Position numbers and translations under genes: made by a program. From positions 1 to 11,650 of the forward strand of contig JAJFLD010000079.1 of assembly GCA_021772875.1 (NCBI GenBank): 11,650 nucleotides of DNA. The letters are read 5' to 3'. The stretch is from Ghiorsea sp. (GTDB lineage: Bacteria > Pseudomonadota > Zetaproteobacteria > Mariprofundales > Mariprofundaceae). The notes under the pieces were generated by a model. The model saw only the letters and a list, made by a program, of their open reading frames with translations, was not told the DNA's origin and did no database searches. This document shows, in pieces, positions 1 through 5,951 of the stretch (positions are counted from its first letter, which is position 1; every line of letters starts with the position of its first letter).

Positions 1-2
1 TT

Positions 3-506
3 AATGATACTATCGCCTATAATATTTTGTATGGCTCACCAGACAAAAGCCAAGAAGATGTGATTGAAGTGGCAAAGTTGGCGCGTATTCATGATTTTAT
101 CCAAGCCTTGCCCCAAGGTAATGATACCACAGTGGGTGAACGTGGTTTGAAATTATCAGGTGGTGAAAAGCAACGTGTTGCCATTGCCAGAACCATACTT
201 AAAAACCCAAGCATTTTACTCTTTGATGAAGCGACTTCCGCCCTTGATTCCAATACGGAAAAAGAAATCCAAGAATCCCTGCGCCTTGTTGCTAAAGGCA
301 GAACCACCTTGGTGATTGCACATCGCCTTTCAACCATCGTAGATGTGGATGAAATTTTGGTGTTAAAAGATGGGGAAATCGTCGAAAAAGGCAACCACAG
401 AGACTTGCTAGCCTTAAAAGGCGAATACGCCCAAATGTGGCAACGCCAGCAACAAGCCAGAACCTACGAAGAGAAATTGCATGAAGTTTTGGATGAGCAT
501 CTTTAA
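3..506 (+). CDS. ATM1-type ABC exporter, C-terminal part of ATP-binding domain (5' partial)
   Basis: This is the C-terminal 167 residues of an ABC exporter. The reading frame is open to the left edge, so the membrane domain, Walker A and probably the Q-loop lie outside the window. Visible are the signature LSGGEKQR (nt 153-176), Walker B and D-loop LLFDEATSALD (nt 216-248, catalytic Glu at nt 228-230), and the H-loop His in VIAHRLST (nt 321-323). The phrases IHDFIQALPQG, VGERGLKLSGGEKQR and YAQMWQRQQ match, from memory, the ATM1/HMT1/ABCB7 branch rather than MsbA. Such proteins are inner-membrane homodimers that export glutathione-linked sulfur compounds or metal-thiol conjugates, tied to Fe-S or heavy-metal homeostasis. 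The ATPase core visible here is intact. An internal TTG at 27 is not the start. Only 47 bp separate its stop from the convergent gene, and I see no clear terminator hairpin there. The family call is fairly sure; the substrate is not knowable from this. Confidence 0.9.
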   Translation, partial: NDTIAYNILYGSPDKSQEDVIEVAKLARIHDFIQALPQGNDTTVGERGLKLSGGEKQRVAIARTILKNPSILLFDEATSALDSNTEKEIQESLRLVAKGRTTLVIAHRLSTIVDVDEILVLKDGEIVEKGNHRDLLALKGEYAQMWQRQQQARTYEEKLHEVLDEHL

Positions 507-553
507 AGTGTCAGTTGAGCAGCTAGTGGCAAAGGTGAGTAGGCTGGTGCTAT

Positions 554-1219
554 TTATTTGCCATGAATGTATTCTTCATCATTAAAGGTTGTTAGCCACG
601 AAGGAATATAACAGACTAAACCAGCTACAATCCAAGTGCTAATAACAGCTTCCATGCCACCCATGAGTGCAAGCACGAGAGTGAAATCTTGGTAAATTTG
701 GAAGGATGGATAACTCGACCAGAGCAGTAAACTTATTGTCAGTGCAGCATCCACTGCCCACATGCACAGCAAATCACCAAAACCTACTTTGGCAAAATAG
801 ACAGGTATGATTCTAGGGAATTTGTAATAAAAAAGAAGATGAATGGCAGAGGCAACGGCAACAGGTAACAAGACACAGGTGGTGATGTTGAAGCCCAGCG
901 TAGTATAATCACCCATATGCAGGGTGACGAGCAGAAAGACATGGATGGCAGATAACACCACAATAGCTGTCCAAGGGCCCACCATCATCACCGTTAACAT
1001 CACGCCCAGCCAATGCACAGCCATGCCAGGATTGACATTGGCTTGAAGCATATACAAACCACAAAGGGCTGAAAATATGGTAGCAACTTGTAAACCTTCT
1101 GAAAAACCAGACCAAAAACGTGTTTCAGTGCGCCAAATGGCAATCAACACCAAAATCGTTGCGAAGATATCACATATTATAAGGATATAATCAGGTAGAA
1201 AAGCAGCTGGCATATGCAT
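554..1219 (-). CDS. CbiM-like/COG3235 integral membrane protein (ECF-type permease homologue)
   Basis: A 221-residue polytopic membrane protein with about six to seven hydrophobic segments. It resembles the CbiM/NikM family of energy-coupling-factor metal transport components, most closely (from memory) the COG3235 branch, whose members end in a PxWxxTFxDxxY-like tail as here (PSWLTTFNDEEY). It begins Met-His (MHMPAAFLP), as CbiM and NikM do. It has PGMAVHWLG with His69, then GPW at about 81-83, and GDYTTLGFN at about 103-111. In NikM-type proteins the Met1 amine, His2 and a His near residue 67 bind Ni or Co. No T-component or ECF ATPase gene lies beside it. It follows yqeY by 20 bp on the same strand and probably shares its transcript. 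I chose the ATG at 1219 over the one at 1213 because it preserves Met1-His2. No strong Shine-Dalgarno is visible. Metal transport is an inference; the family is moderately sure. Confidence 0.72.
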   Translation of the reverse strand: MHMPAAFLPDYILIICDIFATILVLIAIWRTETRFWSGFSEGLQVATIFSALCGLYMLQANVNPGMAVHWLGVMLTVMMVGPWTAIVVLSAIHVFLLVTLHMGDYTTLGFNITTCVLLPVAVASAIHLLFYYKFPRIIPVYFAKVGFGDLLCMWAVDAALTISLLLWSSYPSFQIYQDFTLVLALMGGMEAVISTWIVAGLVCYIPSWLTTFNDEEYIHGK

Positions 1220-1239
1220 GATTTAATGACCCATGCGAT

Positions 1240-1680
1240 TTATTGTAGAGCAGCTTTCACTTGTGCAGATACTTTGCCCATATCGGCATTGCCAGCAGCT
1301 TTAGGGCGAACAATGCCCATCACTGTGCCCATATCTTTCATGGATGTTGCACCAGCTTGGGCTACTGCATCGGCAACCAATTGCTTGATTTCAGCATCCG
1401 ACATTTGCACAGGCATATATACTTCCAACACGGCAATCTCAGCATTTTCCTTTTCAGCCAGTTCTGGGCGATTGGCATCGGTATATTGGGTTGCAGAGTC
1501 TTTGCGCTGTTTGATGAGTTTACTAATCACAGCAATCACATCCGTGTCGCTAGCTTCTTTTCGTAATTCGATTTCTTTATCTTTAATGGCGGCACGTAAC
1601 ATGCGAATAGCACCGAGAGCGAGGCTGTCTTTGGCACGCATGGCAGCTTTCATATCATCTGTAATTCGTTGGCTAAGCAT
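1240..1680 (-). CDS. yqeY: YqeY/GatB-tail-like domain protein
   Basis: A 146-residue soluble, mostly helical and charged protein of the YqeY family. The family is related to the tail domain of the GatB subunit of the tRNA amidotransferase, which contacts tRNA. The function of stand-alone YqeY is not settled. Family features seen: N-terminal LSQRITDDMKAAMRAKD, then LGAIRMLRAAIKDKEIE, a central QRKDSATQY helix, EVYMPVQMSDAEI, and C-terminal KDMGTVMGIVRPKAAGNADM. The reading frame can be extended to a GTG at 1692, but a strong Shine-Dalgarno (AAAGGTGA) sits 8 nt before the ATG at 1680, so 1680 is preferred. In many proteobacteria yqeY lies between rpsU and dnaG; here neither is next to it. It leads the two-gene minus-strand unit with the CbiM-like gene and diverges from resB. 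Confidence 0.92.
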   Translation of the reverse strand: MLSQRITDDMKAAMRAKDSLALGAIRMLRAAIKDKEIELRKEASDTDVIAVISKLIKQRKDSATQYTDANRPELAEKENAEIAVLEVYMPVQMSDAEIKQLVADAVAQAGATSMKDMGTVMGIVRPKAAGNADMGKVSAQVKAALQ

Positions 1681-1688
1681 TCTATTTA

Positions 1689-1696
1689 TCACCTTT
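1689..1696 (-). promoter_or_regulatory. Shine-Dalgarno of yqeY
   Basis: Read on the minus strand, this is AAAGGTGA, ending 8 nt before the ATG at 1680. It decides the start: the upstream in-frame GTG at 1692 lies inside this site and has no ribosome-binding site of its own at a suitable distance. Confidence 0.7.
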
Positions 1697-1791
1697 GTTG
1701 CGTTGATTAAATGGTTTATATCAGAGGGGTTATGTTAGGATGCATTGAAAGGCTTGCAAGGAAAATTGAAAATTCAGGTTGAACATGAGCA

Positions 1792-1829
1792 ATAACATTA
1801 AAAATAAAGGCGGTTAATTTTAATGTTAT
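1792..1829. repeat. Perfect 12-bp inverted repeat, candidate operator or hairpin
   Basis: ATAACATTAAAA at 1792-1803 is matched exactly by its reverse complement TTTTAATGTTAT at 1818-1829, with a 14-nt spacer. It lies 30 bp before the resB ATG and between two divergent genes. It is therefore placed as a regulator binding site or a 5'-UTR stem-loop would be, and not as a terminator for either annotated gene. The centre-to-centre distance of the arms is 26 bp, longer than a typical single dimer site. It could bind two dimers or fold as RNA. No regulator family is recognised from the sequence. Confidence 0.6.
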
Positions 1830-1859
1830 CTTTAAATCTTATGGTTATGCTACGCCACC

Positions 1860-3554
1860 ATGTCATTTATTAATAAAACATTTAAACCCATTTTGACCCG
1901 ACTAGGCTCTATGCCAGTTGCTATTTTATTGCTTGTTTTGCTGGCTGTTGCTTCGGTGATTGGCACCGTCTTAAAACAAAACCAAGATCAGGCTGATTAT
2001 CTGCATCAGTTTGGCCCAACTTGGTACTGGACATTCCGCTCTTTAGGGTTGTTTGATATGTACCATACGTGGTGGTTTATTGCCATCCTGGCTTTGTTGA
2101 TGTTTTCATTGGCGGCTTGTTTGTTGCGCAATGTACCGCGGTTTATCAAAGAAATGAAAAGCCGGAAAGGCACATTATCTGATAGCGCCCGCAAACACAT
2201 GGAACATAAGTTTGATTTAAACTTGGATAATAAGGCAAAAGCCATTGCCACCATCAAAGCATCCTTACCAGACTGGAAATGGATGGAAACCAAAGTGCAG
2301 CAAGCTGATGGCGAAGTTTTATGGTTGCGCGGTGATAAAGGCCGCTTCCACAAAATGGGTTATATCGTAGTGCATACTGCCATGTTGATTATTTTGATTG
2401 GTGGTTGGATGAGTGTGCAGTTTGGGTTTCGCGGTAATATGGCAGTGCCTGAGAATGCAAAAGAGAGTGAAATTTCATTCCTTAAAGGTACGGGCATTGA
2501 ATATTTAAAAATGCCTTTTGAAATACGCTGTGATGATTTTAGCGTTAACTTTTTCTCCACTGGCGCACCTTCTGAATTCCGTAGTACCTTAACTATTCTT
2601 GAAGATGGTAAAGAAATGATGACTTCTGACATCATTGTGAATGAACCTTTGTATTATAAAGGTGTTCGTATTTATCAAGCATCATTTGGTGATGGTGGTT
2701 CTATGGTTGATTTGAACCTATTTCGTTTAACCAAAAAGGGTAACTTGGACACAGTTAAGGGTCAGATTTACACCACCTTTGAAGACCCTTATTCAGACGC
2801 AAGTTTGGAATTGAAAGATTTCCGCCCATACAATATTGAAAACATGGCAGAAGCGGGGAAACCTAAAGACTTTAAAGATATGGGGCCGTCAGTTGATTTT
2901 GTGATTCGAGGCAAAGGTTTACAGCCTGTATTGGTGCGTAGCTTTATGGAGCCATTTATCATTGATGATCAAAACCAAGGCACCATCATGATGATTTCAA
3001 AATCAGGCGATACCCGTGATTTTGAATCGTATTCTTTAGGGCTAGATTTTTCAGATCCTAAAGAATGGCAATTGTTCCAAGCTTTTGTGCATCGATTACC
3101 AACTGATGATAAAGCCACGCAACAAGACAACTTGGATGCTTTCCGCGCAGCTTTGGATGAAGTGTATCCAGATGAGCGCCCAGCGAATTTACCGATGTTG
3201 GGTAACCGTGTGATTCAAGCCTTGAAGGTATTGCCTGATATGCCGTGGCCCTTTGTTCCTATCCTGAAAGATTACGATCAAAAATATTATACAGGCTTAC
3301 AAGTGGCTAAAGACCCAGGCATGGATGTGGTTTGGATAGGCAGTGGGTTGTTGGTATTTGGTTTATGTATTATGTTTTATGTCGCACATCGTAAAGTTTG
3401 GATTAAGGTTTCAGATGTGCAAGATGGTGTTGCTTTGCAAGTGACTGGCCTGAGTAACCGTAATCCGATTGCCTTTGAGCAAGAGTTCGAAGATTTAGAA
3501 GCACAAATCAAAACGGCGTATGAACAGAGAAATGAACAAGGAGCTAGTATATGA
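1860..3554 (+). CDS. resB: Cytochrome c biogenesis protein ResB (Ccs1)
   Basis: A 564-residue ResB/Ccs1 protein of system II cytochrome c maturation. With CcsA it forms the inner-membrane complex that carries heme across the membrane and joins it to apocytochrome CXXCH motifs. Membrane segments are visible at about residues 18-39 (GSMPVAILLLVLLAVASVIG), 70-90, 165-188 (YIVVHTAMLIILIGG) and 490-510 (VVWIGSGLLVFGLCIMFYVA). A large periplasmic domain lies between the third and fourth. His172 in the third segment and His510 at the end of the fourth match the conserved heme-related histidines of this family. Family signatures include GDKGRFHKMGYIVVH and NEPLYYKGVRIYQASF. Length is normal for the family. 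The start at 1860 places the first helix correctly although no Shine-Dalgarno is seen. It overlaps ccsA by four bases (ATGA), so the two are translationally coupled. Confidence 0.95.
   Translation: MSFINKTFKPILTRLGSMPVAILLLVLLAVASVIGTVLKQNQDQADYLHQFGPTWYWTFRSLGLFDMYHTWWFIAILALLMFSLAACLLRNVPRFIKEMKSRKGTLSDSARKHMEHKFDLNLDNKAKAIATIKASLPDWKWMETKVQQADGEVLWLRGDKGRFHKMGYIVVHTAMLIILIGGWMSVQFGFRGNMAVPENAKESEISFLKGTGIEYLKMPFEIRCDDFSVNFFSTGAPSEFRSTLTILEDGKEMMTSDIIVNEPLYYKGVRIYQASFGDGGSMVDLNLFRLTKKGNLDTVKGQIYTTFEDPYSDASLELKDFRPYNIENMAEAGKPKDFKDMGPSVDFVIRGKGLQPVLVRSFMEPFIIDDQNQGTIMMISKSGDTRDFESYSLGLDFSDPKEWQLFQAFVHRLPTDDKATQQDNLDAFRAALDEVYPDERPANLPMLGNRVIQALKVLPDMPWPFVPILKDYDQKYYTGLQVAKDPGMDVVWIGSGLLVFGLCIMFYVAHRKVWIKVSDVQDGVALQVTGLSNRNPIAFEQEFEDLEAQIKTAYEQRNEQGASI
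3538..3543 (+). promoter_or_regulatory. Shine-Dalgarno of ccsA inside resB
   Basis: AAGGAG lies 7 nt before the ccsA ATG at 3551, within the last codons of resB. It confirms the ATGA-overlap start and supports coupled translation of the two subunits. Confidence 0.75.
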
Positions 3555-4789
3555 CAGCAATAACGTTAGACGCAAATAGTAAGTTCTCCATTTTTGAGGG
3601 ACGAACAGCACATGTTCGTTGTTGGACATACCTGGGTATGATGGTTGGCATGGCTGCTATGGCGATGTTTGCTGGTGATGGTTATGTTGAAGATAGTTAT
3701 ATTTTCCAACTCTTTAGTTTAGAAGGCGCAAAATGGATGGCTGGTGGCGGTGTTGTTGGTATGGCATATGGCTTTACAACATCTAAAGATAAGTTCCGTG
3801 CATTTCGTTTTTCTGAAATTTTAGTGCCTTGGATTGATGGCGCAGTGTTGATGATTGCATTGATGGGTTTATATACATTATTTGAACCTAGCCAAGCTAT
3901 GATTTCTTATAAAGATCAGTCTAATTTATTCTCAGGCCGCGTGGTCATGACGATGAATGTGATGTTGTTATTTTCGGCACTTTGTTATGTTTCTTATTTG
4001 TTTGCACCGGCTTCGTTTATTGGTAAATTAGGCACCATCACAGCATGGATTGGTGTGTATGCTGGTGGTTCAGCATTGTTGTTGCGTTGGTATGAGTCTT
4101 ATTTGTTGATGGGTGGTGATATTGGACATGCACCTGTTTCGAATTTGTATGAAGTATTTATTTTGTTGTTTTGCGTGATTTGTATTGTGTATTTAACACT
4201 AGAGAGTCGTCATCAAGCGCGTGCTTTGGGCGCATTTGTATTGCCTATCGTTTCAGCGGGTGTCTTCTTTGCCATTTGGTTGGAGTCGATTGGTCAAAGT
4301 GATATCAAACCACTTGTACCAGCATTGCAATCATATTGGATGAAAATCCATGTGCCTTTGAACTTTGTTGGTTATGGCTCGTTTGCAGTGGCATGTGCTG
4401 CAGGTGCCGCTTGGTTGGTGCGTAATAAAATTGAAGAACGCAATCCCAATGCAGCAATGTTGGCTGTGTTCCCTAGCTTAAAACAACTGGATCAACTTTC
4501 TTATAAAGCTGTAGCGATTGGTTTCCCTGCTTTCACTTTGGCTACAATTTTAGGTGCTGCTTGGGCTGCTGAAGCCTGGGGTGGTTATTGGTCTTGGGAT
4601 CCAAAAGAAACATGGGCATTGATTGTATGGCTTGTGTTTGGTGCTTATTTACACGCGCGTTTCTCGCATGGTTTGCAAGGTAAAATCTTGGCTTGGTGGG
4701 CTGTGTTAGGTTTCCTAGTGACTATCTTCTGTTTCGTTGGTGTAAACATGTATTTATCAGGTTTGCATTCATACGGGCAACTTACTTAA
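3551..4789 (+). CDS. ccsA: Cytochrome c biogenesis protein CcsA (CcsB/ResC)
   Basis: A 412-residue polytopic heme-handling protein, the partner of ResB in system II cytochrome c synthesis. The hallmark tryptophan-rich WWD motif is present and intact at about residues 343-355 (WGGYWSWDPKETW), facing the periplasm and presenting heme to the apocytochrome. Candidate heme-ligand histidines are visible: His193 in GHAPVSNLYE, His267 in KIHVPLNF and His406 in LHSYG near the C terminus. They fit the conserved histidines of the heme handling protein superfamily (CcsA, CcmC, CcmF). Several hydrophobic segments precede the core domain, so this is the longer form with an extended N-terminal membrane region rather than the roughly 320-residue form. 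NCBI often names this family CcsB. The ResB-CcsA order with ATGA overlap is typical of system II. Confidence 0.95.
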   Translation: MTAITLDANSKFSIFEGRTAHVRCWTYLGMMVGMAAMAMFAGDGYVEDSYIFQLFSLEGAKWMAGGGVVGMAYGFTTSKDKFRAFRFSEILVPWIDGAVLMIALMGLYTLFEPSQAMISYKDQSNLFSGRVVMTMNVMLLFSALCYVSYLFAPASFIGKLGTITAWIGVYAGGSALLLRWYESYLLMGGDIGHAPVSNLYEVFILLFCVICIVYLTLESRHQARALGAFVLPIVSAGVFFAIWLESIGQSDIKPLVPALQSYWMKIHVPLNFVGYGSFAVACAAGAAWLVRNKIEERNPNAAMLAVFPSLKQLDQLSYKAVAIGFPAFTLATILGAAWAAEAWGGYWSWDPKETWALIVWLVFGAYLHARFSHGLQGKILAWWAVLGFLVTIFCFVGVNMYLSGLHSYGQLT

Positions 4790-4821
4790 AGCCACCTCAA
4801 TATATTTTCATTCATTAGCAT

Positions 4822-5460
4822 ATGCCGTTGTTTTCTAAACCTATATTAGCTTTGGATACAGCGGCAGGTGCAAATGCTTGTTTGCTGCTACCCGATGGCA
4901 CAAGTGCAGCAGCCACGATGAATACGCCACGTGCGCATTCGCGTGAATTGTTGCCTATGTTGCAGGGCTTGTTGGCTGGGCAAGGCCTTAGTTGGCAAGA
5001 TATGGGCGGTTTTGCTGTGGGTATTGGCCCTGGTTCATTTACAGGTTTGCGAGTTGCTTGTGCAACCATTGCTGGCATCAATGCATCATTAAAACAACCT
5101 GTGTATAGCTTATCTTCTTTGGCCATCACCGCCAGACAAACGGATGCAACACAAGCATTTTGGGCGATTGAAGATGCACGTTCTGGTTTGGTTTATGCAG
5201 CCCAATACAAACAAGGGTATTGTTTGACAGCTCCAACATGTTTGACGTGGGAAACCTTTTCGTCTTTTGAACCATCTTATTATATTAGTCTGTCTGCCAT
5301 TCCTGTTGCTTTGTTGAATTGGCAAGCGCTACCATTCAAATGTTCACGTGAGCAAGCATTGCTGGACATGGTGCAACAGCTTAAACCAGATGCTAAGCAT
5401 GCTTTTTGGGTAGAACCTATGTATTTACAATTATCACAGGCAGAGAAGAATTTATCATGA
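4822..5460 (+). CDS. tsaB: tRNA t6A37 biosynthesis protein TsaB
   Basis: A 212-residue TsaB (formerly YeaZ). It is an inactive ASKHA-fold partner that binds TsaD and, with TsaE, transfers the threonylcarbamoyl group to A37 of ANN-decoding tRNAs in the cytoplasm. Seen: N-terminal ILALDTA (about residues 8-14), PRAHSRELLPML (about 36-47), and the family hallmark GIGPGSFTGLR at residues 67-77. These three blocks in this order define TsaB, and TsaB lacks the metal-binding histidines of TsaD. The C-terminal half is weakly conserved, as usual. It starts 32 bp after ccsA without a strong Shine-Dalgarno and overlaps the next gene by ATGA. It is probably read from the resB-ccsA transcript, though a promoter inside ccsA cannot be excluded. 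Confidence 0.93.
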   Translation: MPLFSKPILALDTAAGANACLLLPDGTSAAATMNTPRAHSRELLPMLQGLLAGQGLSWQDMGGFAVGIGPGSFTGLRVACATIAGINASLKQPVYSLSSLAITARQTDATQAFWAIEDARSGLVYAAQYKQGYCLTAPTCLTWETFSSFEPSYYISLSAIPVALLNWQALPFKCSREQALLDMVQQLKPDAKHAFWVEPMYLQLSQAEKNLS

Positions 5461-5951
5461 GCCAGTTGCAACCTTTACGTGTCTTGTTTGTTTGCTTAGG
5501 CAATATTTGTCGCTCACCCTTGGCTGAAGTGGTGGTGAAAGCTGTTGCCGCAGAAAGAGGTGTAGCATCAAACTTTCACTTTGAATCTGCTGGCACAGGT
5601 GATTGGCATGTGGGTGGTGCAGCAGACAAACGCTCTGCGGCCAAAGCATTGCAGTATGGTTTAAATTTGGCACAGCATAGGGCTCAACAAATTTCACGGG
5701 ATAATGTACAAGATTGGGATATATTTGTGGCTATGGATAGCGATAATAAAGCCAATTTAATAAACATGGGAGCTCAATCTCAGCAAGTGATGATGATGCG
5801 GGCTTTTGAAGCAACAGCACATGTGTTGGATGTACCTGATCCTTATTATGGTGGAGCAGATGGTTTTGAAGATGCCTATCAAATGTTAAAAGCCAATGCC
5901 TCAGGTTTACTTGATGCCTTGTTGCAACATCGTGGTGCTTCTCATGGCTAA
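5457..5951 (+). CDS. Low-molecular-weight protein tyrosine phosphatase
   Basis: A 164-residue cytoplasmic LMW-PTP. The catalytic P-loop C(X)5R is CLGNICRS, with Cys13 as nucleophile, Arg19 binding phosphate and Ser20 following. The general-acid Asp is Asp128 in VPDPYYGG. Domain length is normal. In the protein-arginine phosphatase YwlE the P-loop position held here by Ile17 is a threonine that selects phosphoarginine, so Ile17 favours phosphotyrosine. That is inference from family knowledge. The frame is open upstream to a TTG at 5406, but the ATG at 5457 overlaps the tsaB stop as ATGA and gives the standard N terminus. No tyrosine kinase or polysaccharide-export genes are adjacent, so this is not an obvious Wzb-type operon. 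The substrate is unknown. Confidence 0.93.
   Translation: MSQLQPLRVLFVCLGNICRSPLAEVVVKAVAAERGVASNFHFESAGTGDWHVGGAADKRSAAKALQYGLNLAQHRAQQISRDNVQDWDIFVAMDSDNKANLINMGAQSQQVMMMRAFEATAHVLDVPDPYYGGADGFEDAYQMLKANASGLLDALLQHRGASHG

Larger units (their letters stand above)
1681..1859. other. Divergent intergenic region between yqeY and resB
   Basis: This 179-bp AT-rich gap separates two genes transcribed away from each other, so it must carry both promoters unless one is internal. I see no convincing sigma70 pair on either strand. A TATAAA-like hexamer on the minus strand (1720-1715) lacks a good -35 partner, and several TTGAAA/TTGAAC hexamers on the plus strand (1745, 1766, 1779) lack a well-spaced -10. 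The most ordered element is the 12-bp inverted repeat at 1792-1829. resB has no visible Shine-Dalgarno upstream of its ATG. Confidence 0.6.

Noticed and set aside
507..553. Terminator between the ABC exporter and the CbiM-like gene
   Set aside because: I looked for a stem with a T tract on both strands and found none convincing.
1214..1738. Plus-strand 174-codon open frame across yqeY
   Set aside because: It is antisense to yqeY, which has clear family motifs and a Shine-Dalgarno. The opposite frame has Cys/Ser-rich composition typical of a shadow.
5406..5456. Longer N terminus for the LMW phosphatase from a TTG
   Set aside because: The added 17 residues lie inside tsaB and are not part of the family. 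The ATG at 5457 gives the standard start with ATGA coupling.
5896..5943. Longer N terminus for the ClC protein
   Set aside because: It lies inside the phosphatase gene and adds a Cys-rich stretch not expected in ClC proteins. The ATG at 5944 fits better.
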